Shown here: positions 1 to 7,882 of the stretch, piece by piece | Layout of the letters: each line of letters starts with the position of its first letter | How positions within the stretch are numbered: the first letter of the stretch is position 1 | Source of the DNA: Bacteroidales bacterium | GTDB lineage: Bacteria; Bacteroidota; Bacteroidia; Bacteroidales; M50B96 | Direction of reading: 5' to 3' | DNA length: 32,133 bases | Assembly (NCBI GenBank): GCA_021740905.1 | Contig: JAIOYV010000078.1 | Coordinates: forward strand, 1-32,133 | Notes under the pieces: model-generated | What the model saw: the letters and a program-made list of their open reading frames with translations, nothing else | What the model was told of the DNA's origin: nothing | Database searches by the model: none | Position numbers and translations under genes: made by a program

Positions 1-1414
1 GTAGCATAGTATCTGTACCAAGTAAGGAATAAAATACTGGTAACTTAATCTCAGTTTCAGAAACTGAATAATCATATTCTTCAGGCCCAGCATATTGGGG
101 ATTCGTAATAATGGCTTTTCTCATCACAATTATAGGTCGTGGAAACTTCCGTAACAAATCGCCCCGTATGGCAAGTATCAGGTAGTTGACCGCTCCTCCA
201 ACGGACGGATTGTTTTCGCCCAGTTTTGTAAGTGGTAAGCCAGTCCGCCATGTATGGATTGGTGAAATGTCGGTAAAGTTATTGTCCAAAGCCCTCCAGA
301 AATGCTGGAAATAGGTTCCGCGTTGGTCGGTTGGATAACCGCGCCATAACAGCTCCCTCGCCATCTCGACATTGGCCCCCACCATATATGCCTCAAGGGC
401 TTTATAATCGGTTTCGAAAGCCGTTGCCGTATTGTTTTTTACTATGTCAGATAAACCTGGTATCATATATTCAGGGGCCTGGTCGAACAAAACTTCTCCC
501 AGTGGCATGTCGAATTTGGGGGATGCCAGTACCGGACCTATTTCAAAGAAACTATACCCTGTCTGTGTGCCTGTTTCAACCAAACCCAACGAACCAGAGA
601 TGTGTTCTGCCATACCTGCCTTTGGGTCGATACCAACATAGATAGCTTCGGCAGCAGAAGCAAAATCGGGTGGCGGTGGTATAGGAGGTGTAGGCAGGTC
701 TTTGAAATACTCAAAGTTGATGCCATTGGCCTGCGATACCATATCCCTGAAAAAATTGGACTGATCATTATCGCCTCCGGGAGTAAAAGTATCAGGAAGG
801 TATCCGGGTTTGGTGAGCACGAAATCTTCCTTCGGTTCAATTAAATTTACATAGCTTTCGGTCAGTTGTTCGGGTGTCAATTCCTGAAGGGGTTCAATCA
901 CGGCAGGTGTAACATACTCATTCGCACAACTTACATTCCCATCGGCCAATTGTTGAAGCCAATCGCGTGTGCCATTTATTGGGTCATCGGGCGAAAACGA
1001 TTTGGCCAGTTTTCCGCCAGGGGTCATAAGCGAACGCATTTGTCCACTGAGTACAGCCTTTGGCAGATTGCTGTTTTTGAAATCGAAATGAATTGTTTTA
1101 TTGTTGCCTGTCAAAACTGTTTTATGGATATGCGGTCCTACCATCAACGCCAATTGTGCATTGCTATCGGGCCCGGGTGCAGGTATCCTCTTGGTATATT
1201 GTTGGAACTGCACCAATTGGGCAGCCTGCATGGCAAGCAAATCCTTGTTGGCTTCCATTACTTCCTCAAGGTCTTTCCAGGCTGTATCCATAAGAGAATC
1301 ACAGCGCCGACGCGGAATTGGAACCGTGCCTTTCTCACAATTCTTGTCTTTCCGGCCATTTCGTACCACCTGGTGTTGCGAATTGTGATTATGAAATTTA
1401 TACTTCCTGCTCAT
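1..1414 (-). CDS. Partial large protein of the ELLWRxYPTDQRGTYF family (function unknown)
   Basis: The minus strand is open from the ATG at 1414 to the window edge without a stop, giving at least 471 residues; the C-terminus lies outside. An in-frame TGA 15 bases upstream fixes the start near 1414. There is no signal peptide: the N-terminus is basic and Cys/His-containing (about residues 1-40), followed by a charged, probably helical segment (about 42-75). A Pro-rich stretch occurs near residues 240-250. The most recognisable part is ELLWRGYPTDQRGTYF at residues 354-369, followed by a DISPIHTW motif and then LILAIRGDLLRKFP. From memory, this block marks a family of large hypothetical proteins, some of them encoded near extracellular contractile injection systems; I could not check this here. 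No baseplate, sheath or tube gene is visible in the window. The reading frame is secure; the function is unknown. Confidence 0.85.
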   Translation of the reverse strand, partial: MSRKYKFHNHNSQHQVVRNGRKDKNCEKGTVPIPRRRCDSLMDTAWKDLEEVMEANKDLLAMQAAQLVQFQQYTKRIPAPGPDSNAQLALMVGPHIHKTVLTGNNKTIHFDFKNSNLPKAVLSGQMRSLMTPGGKLAKSFSPDDPINGTRDWLQQLADGNVSCANEYVTPAVIEPLQELTPEQLTESYVNLIEPKEDFVLTKPGYLPDTFTPGGDNDQSNFFRDMVSQANGINFEYFKDLPTPPIPPPPDFASAAEAIYVGIDPKAGMAEHISGSLGLVETGTQTGYSFFEIGPVLASPKFDMPLGEVLFDQAPEYMIPGLSDIVKNNTATAFETDYKALEAYMVGANVEMARELLWRGYPTDQRGTYFQHFWRALDNNFTDISPIHTWRTGLPLTKLGENNPSVGGAVNYLILAIRGDLLRKFPRPIIVMRKAIITNPQYAGPEEYDYSVSETEIKLPVFYSLLGTDTML

Positions 1415-1739
1415 CAGTGGATTTTTTCATCTACCAAAGGTAAGAATAAAGATTCAAAAAACAGGTACTCTTACTACTCAAAAAAAATATTGGCCTTTGA
1501 CCATAAGGGGGCGGCGGTTGCAAACCGGCATCACAGTACTGTGGAATGCAGGATTTTATGGCGATAGGGGAATTCGATTTTTGAATATTATGGAATTGAG
1601 ATATATTTATTCACTCCGCTCATGAAGGTAGACGTTGTTTTTTGATGTTTGATTTTTGGCTCTTTCTTGCTGGTAATAAACACGGTTAATTTCATGCCAT
1701 CCATAAAGTTCGCAGTATAACCATTGAAACAAATATCTT
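1415..1739. other. Intergenic spacer, 325 bp
   Basis: No convincing gene on either strand. It contains a perfect 12-bp palindrome, CACAGTACTGTG, at 1532-1543 and a small CGGTT/AACCG stem at 1515-1527. Both flanking genes read on the minus strand, so the promoter of the gene at 1-1414 should lie here, but I see no clear TAnnTTTG element. Confidence 0.5.
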
Positions 1740-2156
1740 CTATCCCTTCTCAATAATCATATTCGTCAACCTGCAAAGCGAAATTTTCCTGCCGGATTCA
1801 TCAGCTATTTCAATATCGATAACATGAGTCTTTTTGCCGATGTGGATTGGTTTGCACCGCGCAATCACGAATCCTTCCGAGATGCTCCCGACATGGTTTG
1901 CCTGCATGTTCATGCCAACTACCGAATATTTATCATCATCCAACAAAACCAAGGAATACGCACTTCCGATTGTTTCGGCCAGGGCCAGGCTTGCCCCTCC
2001 ATGCAAAATACCAAATGGTTGAAGGTGATTGGGGCTTACCGGCATCTTCGCCATCAATTCATCTTTTTCAGAAAAAAAGAGAATTCCCAAGTGGCTGACA
2101 AAACTATTTTTACAGATTTTGTTCATCCGGTGGGTGTCTATGTGCTTATCAATCAT
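1740..2156 (-). CDS. Hotdog-fold acyl-CoA thioesterase, MenI/YdiI-PaaI type
   Basis: A 138-residue single-domain hotdog protein. The block QPFGILHGGASLALAETIGS (residues 46-65) closely matches the active-site helix of E. coli YdiI/MenI. Glu61 is at the catalytic acid position, and His52-Gly-Gly contributes the oxyanion/CoA site. Further matches are the ANHVGS segment and the KPIHIGKKT strand. Family members hydrolyse aromatic or acyl-CoA thioesters; MenI acts on 1,4-dihydroxy-2-naphthoyl-CoA in menaquinone synthesis, which would fit a Bacteroidota cell. No menaquinone gene is adjacent, so the substrate is inferred from similarity only and a generic PaaI-type thioesterase is the alternative. 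The start is ATG at 2156; an internal ATG at 2126 would drop ten residues outside the conserved core. Cytoplasmic, no signal peptide. Confidence 0.85.
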   Translation of the reverse strand: MIDKHIDTHRMNKICKNSFVSHLGILFFSEKDELMAKMPVSPNHLQPFGILHGGASLALAETIGSAYSLVLLDDDKYSVVGMNMQANHVGSISEGFVIARCKPIHIGKKTHVIDIEIADESGRKISLCRLTNMIIEKG

Positions 2157-2324
2157 GTTTCAAAGTTAAAGTTTGTTAAAACAAAAGCCCGAAAATACGA
2201 CAAAAATTTTGTTCGCCGGAAATTGGAATGCCCGATTGTTGAGCCAAATAGCGCATTGTAGGCCGAAATACCACTTGAAAAAGTGGATATGATAGATTGC
2301 CTATAAGCTTATGATGTGTTGTGG

Positions 2325-2391
2325 ACACCTGTTGGAATCATACACTTTTTATATTTTTACATCGTTTTACATCGGCGAATTTTACAGGTGT
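2325..2391. promoter_or_regulatory. Inverted and direct repeats upstream of the thioredoxin-like gene
   Basis: Within the 279-bp divergent spacer 2157-2435, an 8-bp inverted repeat ACACCTGT (2325-2332) / ACAGGTGT (2384-2391) brackets a tandem 10-bp direct repeat TTTTACATCG (2355-2364 and 2365-2374). A possible -7 element TATTTTTA lies at 2352-2359 with a TTG at 2332-2334. A regulatory role is inferred from position only. Confidence 0.35.
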
Positions 2392-2435
2392 ATCAATAGT
2401 TGTACGGAATATTTAACAAAAAAATAAAAGGAAAG

Positions 2436-3878
2436 ATGAAAAGGATACTACACAGTTTAGTTTTTCTGCTGATTCTCGTTTCGGTAAGCAATTTTAGTTT
2501 TGCCCAGGGCTATGAGATTAAAATCCAATTGCGTGGCATGGAAAGCCAGGAATTGTACATGGGCCATTATTATGCCGAGAAAACGTATGTGATGGATACC
2601 GTAAAAGCCGATGCCCAGGGGAATGTAGTGTTTAGGGATGACAAAACAATTGATGGGGGTATCTACTACCTTGTGCTACCAACCAAGTCGATTGCCTTTG
2701 AATTTCTGGTTACCGAAAACCAGCATTTCAGCATTTCTACCGATACCCTTAATTACCTCGATCACATGGTCGTGAAAGGATCGAAGGAAAATGAACTGTA
2801 CCTTGACTACAGCCGGTTTATGCGCGACAAAAACAAGCAAATGGCGAAACTGCAAGAGAAGCTAACTGCAGCCAAGGAGGATAAAAAGGAATCGGATGAA
2901 ATTATGGAGAAAATCCGTATTATGCAGGAAGAGGTAAAGGCCAAATGGGAATCTTATGTAGCCGACAACCCGGGAACTTTTTTTGCCAATATTGTGAAAG
3001 CACAGATGTTTCCCGATATGCCCGATTTCGAAGTCGACCCGTCCGAAATCAACAAAGACTCTGTATTACAGGTCAAGCGCTACTATTTTAACAAAAACCA
3101 TTTTTTCGACAATATCGATATGACCGATTCGCGTCTCCTGCGCACGGCTTATCTCTACAACCGGCTTCAGACTTATTTTACCAAGATGGTTTTCAACCCA
3201 GATACCATTATAAAAGATGGCGATAAGTTGATCAAACGCGCTGAACCGAACAAGGACATGTACCGCTATATGGTTGAATATATGTTGAACCTGAAATACG
3301 AGACCAACCGCATGGGCATGGATAAAGTGCTGGTGCATGTGGGTGAAGAGTACTACTTGTCGGGACGGGCCGATTGGGTCGATTCCACCCGTATGGAAAA
3401 GATCAAAGACCGCATTATCAAGACTCGTCCAAACGTGCTTGGCGAAAAAGCAAAAGACATGAAATTGGTGACAGATGACAATCAGATTATCAATTTATAC
3501 AATCTCAAAAAGGAATACATCATAATTGCTTTTTGGGAACCGGGTTGCGGTCATTGCAAAAAGACCCTGCCTAAATTGCACGAAATATATACCCGTTTGC
3601 GCTGGGAACTCGAATGGGATATCGAGGTATTGGCCATTTGGACACAGGTACAAGAACATGATAAATGGACTAATTTTATTGAGGAACATGCCATGACCGA
3701 TTGGATCAATGCTTACGATCCTTATGGATGGGCGAAGTTTCGCGATAACTACGATATTTATTCAACCCCTGTAATTTACCTTCTCGACAAGGATAAGAAA
3801 ATTATTGCCAAGCGATTAGATGTGGAAAGTATCGAAGAGTTTATCGAAAATCACAAGAAATATAATAAGGATAAGTAG
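2436..3878 (+). CDS. Secreted TlpA/AhpC-TSA-like thioredoxin-fold protein with N-terminal DUF4369-like domain
   Basis: A 480-residue exported protein. ATG at 2436 is preferred over the upstream TTG at 2400 because it directly starts a signal peptide (MKRILHSLVFLLILVSVSNF, cleavage probably after SFA near residue 23) and is preceded by AAAAGGAAAG. The N-terminal part (about 25-115) looks like the beta-rich DUF4369 domain. Residues about 125-175 are charged and probably coiled coil. The C-terminal 130 residues are a thioredoxin fold with the redox pair Cys371-Gly-His-Cys374 in FWEPGCGHCKK and the cis-Pro loop STPVIYL. Bacteroidota encode many such DUF4369/DUF5106 thiol-disulfide proteins, usually periplasmic. 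Its partner is unknown and no cytochrome maturation gene is adjacent. Confidence 0.88.
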   Translation: MKRILHSLVFLLILVSVSNFSFAQGYEIKIQLRGMESQELYMGHYYAEKTYVMDTVKADAQGNVVFRDDKTIDGGIYYLVLPTKSIAFEFLVTENQHFSISTDTLNYLDHMVVKGSKENELYLDYSRFMRDKNKQMAKLQEKLTAAKEDKKESDEIMEKIRIMQEEVKAKWESYVADNPGTFFANIVKAQMFPDMPDFEVDPSEINKDSVLQVKRYYFNKNHFFDNIDMTDSRLLRTAYLYNRLQTYFTKMVFNPDTIIKDGDKLIKRAEPNKDMYRYMVEYMLNLKYETNRMGMDKVLVHVGEEYYLSGRADWVDSTRMEKIKDRIIKTRPNVLGEKAKDMKLVTDDNQIINLYNLKKEYIIIAFWEPGCGHCKKTLPKLHEIYTRLRWELEWDIEVLAIWTQVQEHDKWTNFIEEHAMTDWINAYDPYGWAKFRDNYDIYSTPVIYLLDKDKKIIAKRLDVESIEEFIENHKKYNKDK

Positions 3879-3941
3879 ACTGATTGTTGGTTGCTTGGTG
3901 TTTGGACTGTTGAGATCGACCAGAAACCTGATGCTGTTAAT

Positions 3942-3986
3942 ATCCCCACCCAAGCCCTCACACAAAGCGAGGGCTTGGGTGGGGAT
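3942..3986. terminator. Perfect 18-bp hairpin after the thioredoxin-like gene
   Basis: Arms at 3942-3959 and 3969-3986 are perfectly complementary over 18 bp, GC-rich, with a 9-nt loop (ACACAAAGC), beginning 63 nt after the stop codon. No T-run follows, so it is not a canonical intrinsic terminator. It may still end or stabilise the upstream mRNA, or be a short dispersed palindromic element. The rest of 3879-4192 holds no gene apart from the promoter region described separately. Confidence 0.5.
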
Positions 3987-4107
3987 CGTTGGTAGTTATG
4001 TGACTTTCAATTAATAAAGATACAGCCATGCAATTTTGGGAGTAATTTCAATAGAATTCATTCGATGACTTTTTAGCTTAGGATATTTTCTCAAAAGAGG
4101 TATTTTT

Positions 4108-4139
4108 TTTGTCAAATGAACTTATGTTCATTATATTTA
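4108..4139 (+). promoter_or_regulatory. Promoter with embedded palindromic operator for the NifX-like gene
   Basis: A Bacteroidota-type promoter: TTTG at 4108-4111 as the -33 element, a 20-nt spacer, and TATATTTA at 4132-4139 as the -7 element (consensus TAnnTTTG). A 7-bp inverted repeat, AATGAAC-TTAT-GTTCATT (4115-4132), fills the spacer between the two elements. That position is typical of a repressor operator. The cognate regulator is not in the window. The coding start is about 54 bases downstream at 4193. Confidence 0.6.
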
Positions 4140-4192
4140 CGAAATAATTATTCGTACGTAATATTGAATGTAAACATTTAAAAATCAAGAAA

Positions 4193-4537
4193 ATGAATCC
4201 AAATCAAAAATTCGCCATCCCAACATTAAACCAGGGATTAACTGCCCATTTCGGACATTGTGAAAAATTTGCCATTTTAGATGTGGTAGATAATAAGGTC
4301 GTTAATGAAGAATATGTGACACCACCGGTCCATCAGCCCGGGGTTTACCCGAAATACCTGGCAGACCTGGGAGTAAATATCATTATTGCAGGAGGTATGG
4401 GTGTGAAAGCTCAGAATCTGTTTGCCGAAAACAATATCCAGGTTTACATGGGTGTGCAGGAAGGACTTCCAAAACAATTAGTCGAAGATTACCTGAACAA
4501 CCAGCTAAAAACTGGCATGAATTTGTGCGACCATTAG
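4193..4537 (+). CDS. Dinitrogenase iron-molybdenum cofactor biosynthesis (NifX/NifB C-terminal-like) family protein
   Basis: A 114-residue small cytoplasmic protein of the NifX/NifB-C/MTH1175 fold. Typical features are the N-terminal strand FAIPTLNQGLTAHFGHCEKF, where the HFG motif is the family hallmark, a central GVNIIIAGGMGVKAQNLF segment and a C-terminal helix containing NNQLKTGMNLC. Members bind iron-molybdenum or Fe-S cofactor precursors in nitrogen fixers. Stand-alone copies in non-diazotrophs are uncharacterised and often occur near Mrp/ParA-like ATPases. No nif gene is present here, so a role in nitrogen fixation should not be inferred. It is monocistronic, under the promoter with the embedded palindrome, and followed by a heptad-repeat element. 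Confidence 0.88.
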   Translation: MNPNQKFAIPTLNQGLTAHFGHCEKFAILDVVDNKVVNEEYVTPPVHQPGVYPKYLADLGVNIIIAGGMGVKAQNLFAENNIQVYMGVQEGLPKQLVEDYLNNQLKTGMNLCDH

Positions 4538-4538
4538 G

Positions 4539-4685
4539 TCAGTCTTCAGTCTTAAGTTGGCAGTATGCAGTTCACAGTCTTCAATCGGGAGTATTCAGTA
4601 GGCAACACTATCTTGGCAGTACAGAATGGTGGCAGACTACTACTGACTGTGGACTGCCGACTGCCGACTGTAGACTGCCCACTGC
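4539..4685. repeat. Inverted heptad-repeat element A (7-bp units)
   Basis: From 4539 to 4622 twelve consecutive 7-bp units in one register mostly follow NCAGTNN (TCAGTCT, TCAGTCT, TAAGTTG, GCAGTAT, GCAGTTC, ACAGTCT and so on). From 4644 to 4685 six units follow the reverse complement NNACTGY (TGACTGT, GGACTGC, CGACTGC, CGACTGT, AGACTGC, CCACTGC). The arms are in the same 7-nt register (offset 105 = 15 x 7). The transcript could fold into a hairpin in several alternative registers. It fills most of the spacer between the NifX-like gene and the ATP-grasp gene. Confidence 0.75.
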
Positions 4686-4747
4686 AACCTTTCCTATAAT
4701 TTTTTTGAAAACCAGCATCAGTCCTCCCATATTGATTGAGTAATTCT

Positions 4748-4755
4748 TATTTTTG
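4748..4755 (+). promoter_or_regulatory. Putative -7 promoter element of the ATP-grasp gene
   Basis: TATTTTTG matches TAnnTTTG exactly and lies 22 bases before the ATG at 4778. No convincing TTTG lies 19-21 bases upstream, so support is partial. Confidence 0.4.
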
Positions 4756-4777
4756 AAAAGATTTTTAATTGCCTGAT

Positions 4778-7700
4778 ATGGAGATGCCGAAGATTACGTC
4801 GAAAGATGTAAACGAACAAAAATATTATTTCGCCGAAACGTCTTTCAACCAACTGATGAGGACCAGGATTTCGCAGGTGTTGCTGATTTGCAGTACATAC
4901 GATGCCTTTACTCTGGAAGAGGATGGCCGGATCGATGAGCAAATTTTCATGGAATATGTTTCGCTCAACTTGCGCTATCCACCTCATTTTATTCATGCCT
5001 CCACAACCGATCGGGCCATGGAAATCCTTTCCGAAGGAAAAACCGATTTGGTAATCACCATGCCCAGCGGTGGCGATATGGATGTTTTCGAATTGGCGAA
5101 AAAAATCAAGTCGGAATATGAAGAAACCCCAATTGTAGTCCTAACAGCTTTCTCTCGCGAGGTTTCATTGAAATTGCACCACGAGGACATGAGCGCTATC
5201 GACTATGTATTTTCATGGTTGGGAAATGCCGACATCCTACTTGCTATCATTAAATTGATCGAAGATAAAATGAATGTGGAGGAGGATGTGTTTGAAGTAG
5301 GGGTACAAACCATTTTGTTGGTCGAAGATTCGGTCCGTTTTTATTCAAGCTATCTGCCTAATATTTATAAGATCATTTTTCAGCAATCGAAAACCTTTAT
5401 GCGCGAGGGCCTAAACGAGCACCAGCAAATGCTGCGGATGCGGGGAAGGCCCAAAATATTGCTTGCCAGGAATTACGAAGAAGCCATTGGCCTGTACGAA
5501 AAATTCAAAAGCCATTTGCTGGGGATAATCACCGATATGGCTTACGAACGGAACGGGAAACTCGACAATAGGGCAGGGATAAAACTATGTGAAAGGGTAA
5601 AAGCCGACGATCAGTACATGCCGATCCTGATACAATCATCAGAAATAAAAAACAAGCTGATGGCCAAGTTGATAAAGGTTGGTTTTATACATAAGGCATC
5701 GAAAACCTTATCGATGGAATTGCGCACCTTTATCAAAGAGTTTTTTGCCTTTGGCGATTTTAAATTCATCGACCCGGATACCAATAAGGTAATTACAACG
5801 GCCTCCGATCTAAGATCGTTGCAAGAGGTTATTTATCAAATCCCTGATTCCTGCCTGCAATATCACATCGATCGGAATCATTTTTCGAAATGGTTGAATG
5901 CTCGTGCACTCTTTCCAATTGCCGAAGTGTTTAAATACCTCCGTCCCGAAGATTTCGCAAATCTCGACCAGATCAGACGTTTTTTGTTCGATACAATAGC
6001 CAATTTTAGACAGAACAAAGGTCGTGGGATAATTAGCAAATTCTATCGCGAACGCTACGATGAGTACCAGATTTTTTCACGTATCGGCGAGGGTTCCATT
6101 GGTGGGAAAGCCCGGGGGCTGGCCTTTGTCGATTCCCTGATAAAGCGTAACTATTTGTTGGATAAATTCGACAATGTGATTGTGACAATTCCTCGCACGG
6201 TGGTTCTGAGCACCGACGTGTTCGATGAATTTATGGAAGGAAACGATCTGTATAAAATCGGGTTGAGTGATTTGTCGGATGAGGCAATCCTCGATAAATT
6301 TGTCAATTCTGCTTTGCCGGTACGGATCCATAAGGATTTATATTCCTTTATTAGGGTGATGACCAACCCCATTGCAGTTCGTTCATCGAGTCTTCTCGAA
6401 GATTCACACTATCAGCCCTTTGCCGGTATTTATTCAACCTATATGATACCTCTTATCAAATCGGATGAATGTGCAATGCTCGACATGTTGAGTAATGCCA
6501 TCAAATCGGTGTATGCCTCGGTGTTTTACAAAGATAGCAAAGCCTATATGAGTGCCACATCGAACATGATTGATGAGGAAAAAATGGCCATTGTGTTGCA
6601 GGAAGTATGCGGCAAAGCGTATGGCGACCGGTTTTATCCGACAATTTCTGGGGTGGCGCGTTCGGTCAACTTTTATCCGATCGAACCCGAAAAGCCCGAA
6701 GATGGCATTGTGAATATTGCCTTTGGATTGGGAAAATATGTGGTAGAAGGCGACACTACCCTGCGATTCTCACCCAAATACCCGAAAAAGATTTTGCAGT
6801 TATCAACGGCTGATATGGCCTTGCGCGAAACCCAGAAAAAATTTTACAGCCTCGACCTCAATTGCAAAAATTTTAAGGTGTCGATAAACGATGGTATCAA
6901 CTTGAATTACGAGCGGATAAAGGAGGCTGAAAAGGATTCTAACTTGAAATATGTAGCCTCAACGTATGATTTTCAGAACAATATAATAAGGGATGGCATA
7001 AATTACGAAGGCAAAAAAATAATCACCTTCGCCAATATCCTGAAATATGACACTTTTCCCCTACCCGAGATCATTTCATCTTTGCTCGAAGTGAGCCAGC
7101 GCGAAATGAACAACCCGGTGGAAATTGAATTTGCTGTTAATTTGGATGTGCCCCCAAATCATCCTAAAATATTCAATGTTTTGCAAATCAGGCCCATTGT
7201 CGACAACAAGGAAAAAATTGACGAAGACCTTGAATTGATCAAAGAAAACGAAACAATTATCCATTCCCATTCAGTGCTTGGTAATGGCATTATTTCGGAT
7301 ATCAAAGATTTTGTTTATGTAAAACCAGAAAGTTTCCATCCCTCAAAAACAAGGGACATTGCTACTTTTATTGGAACTTTGAATGACTCCTTTATTGCAG
7401 CGAAGAAGAATTATATTCTTGTTGCCCCCGGACGTTGGGGCTCAAGCGATCCCTGGTTGGGCATCCCGGTAAAGTGGTCGCAAATTTCGGCAGCCCGGCT
7501 TATAGTTGAATCGGGTCTCGAAAACTACAGGATCGACCCAAGTCAGGGGACCCATTTTTTTCAAAACCTGACTTCTTTCAAAGTCGGATATTTTACCATC
7601 AACCCCTTTACCAACGATGGCTATTACGATCTTGAATTCCTTTCCGAAAGCAAAGCTGTTTATGAAGATGAGTTTGTGCGTCATATTGAATTTATGCAAC

Positions 7701-7834
7701 CCGTGGTAATAAAGATTGACGGGCAGAAAAACATTGGGATGGTTATGAAACCAAAAACTGAGCGTGAAGATGCAAACCAAGATCGGGGTGATGCGTTGGT
7801 TTCAAAAGGGATTATTTTGAATTTAGAGGATTAG
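4778..7834 (+). CDS. Two receiver-like domains fused to a PPDK/PEP-synthase ATP-grasp domain
   Basis: A 1018-residue cytoplasmic protein, counted from ATG 4778 (a TTG at 4769 is the alternative). The first receiver-like domain (about 30-165) has lost the phospho-acceptor: the expected Asp position in LVITMPSGG is not Asp. The second (about 175-325) looks intact: acidic pair Glu183-Asp184 in LLVEDS, Asp253 in IITDM, Ser in IQSS and Lys306 in FIHKAS. Residues from about 430 match the PPDK_N ATP-binding domain of pyruvate phosphate dikinase/PEP synthase: GSIGGKARGLAF, IAVRSSSLLED with AGIYSTY, and NVLQIRPI near the end of the core. Unlike true dikinases, I see no phospho-His swivel motif and no PEP-utilising TIM barrel; about 190 unassigned residues follow. 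The substrate is therefore unknown. It lies 48 bases upstream of gdhA on the same strand and may share its transcript. Confidence 0.85.
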   Translation: MEMPKITSKDVNEQKYYFAETSFNQLMRTRISQVLLICSTYDAFTLEEDGRIDEQIFMEYVSLNLRYPPHFIHASTTDRAMEILSEGKTDLVITMPSGGDMDVFELAKKIKSEYEETPIVVLTAFSREVSLKLHHEDMSAIDYVFSWLGNADILLAIIKLIEDKMNVEEDVFEVGVQTILLVEDSVRFYSSYLPNIYKIIFQQSKTFMREGLNEHQQMLRMRGRPKILLARNYEEAIGLYEKFKSHLLGIITDMAYERNGKLDNRAGIKLCERVKADDQYMPILIQSSEIKNKLMAKLIKVGFIHKASKTLSMELRTFIKEFFAFGDFKFIDPDTNKVITTASDLRSLQEVIYQIPDSCLQYHIDRNHFSKWLNARALFPIAEVFKYLRPEDFANLDQIRRFLFDTIANFRQNKGRGIISKFYRERYDEYQIFSRIGEGSIGGKARGLAFVDSLIKRNYLLDKFDNVIVTIPRTVVLSTDVFDEFMEGNDLYKIGLSDLSDEAILDKFVNSALPVRIHKDLYSFIRVMTNPIAVRSSSLLEDSHYQPFAGIYSTYMIPLIKSDECAMLDMLSNAIKSVYASVFYKDSKAYMSATSNMIDEEKMAIVLQEVCGKAYGDRFYPTISGVARSVNFYPIEPEKPEDGIVNIAFGLGKYVVEGDTTLRFSPKYPKKILQLSTADMALRETQKKFYSLDLNCKNFKVSINDGINLNYERIKEAEKDSNLKYVASTYDFQNNIIRDGINYEGKKIITFANILKYDTFPLPEIISSLLEVSQREMNNPVEIEFAVNLDVPPNHPKIFNVLQIRPIVDNKEKIDEDLELIKENETIIHSHSVLGNGIISDIKDFVYVKPESFHPSKTRDIATFIGTLNDSFIAAKKNYILVAPGRWGSSDPWLGIPVKWSQISAARLIVESGLENYRIDPSQGTHFFQNLTSFKVGYFTINPFTNDGYYDLEFLSESKAVYEDEFVRHIEFMQPVVIKIDGQKNIGMVMKPKTEREDANQDRGDALVSKGIILNLED

Positions 7835-7882
7835 CATTCAATGAATATGACACAAAATTAAATTAGTATAAAGATATATAGC

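Noticed and set aside
866-1567. Plus-strand open frame of 233 codons
   Set aside because: It lies antisense to the minus-strand gene 1-1414, whose product has recognisable conserved motifs; this frame has no recognisable domain and a skewed composition.
4193-4537. Evidence for nitrogen fixation
   Set aside because: NifX-like stand-alone proteins are widespread in non-fixing bacteria, and no nifHDK or other nif gene is present.
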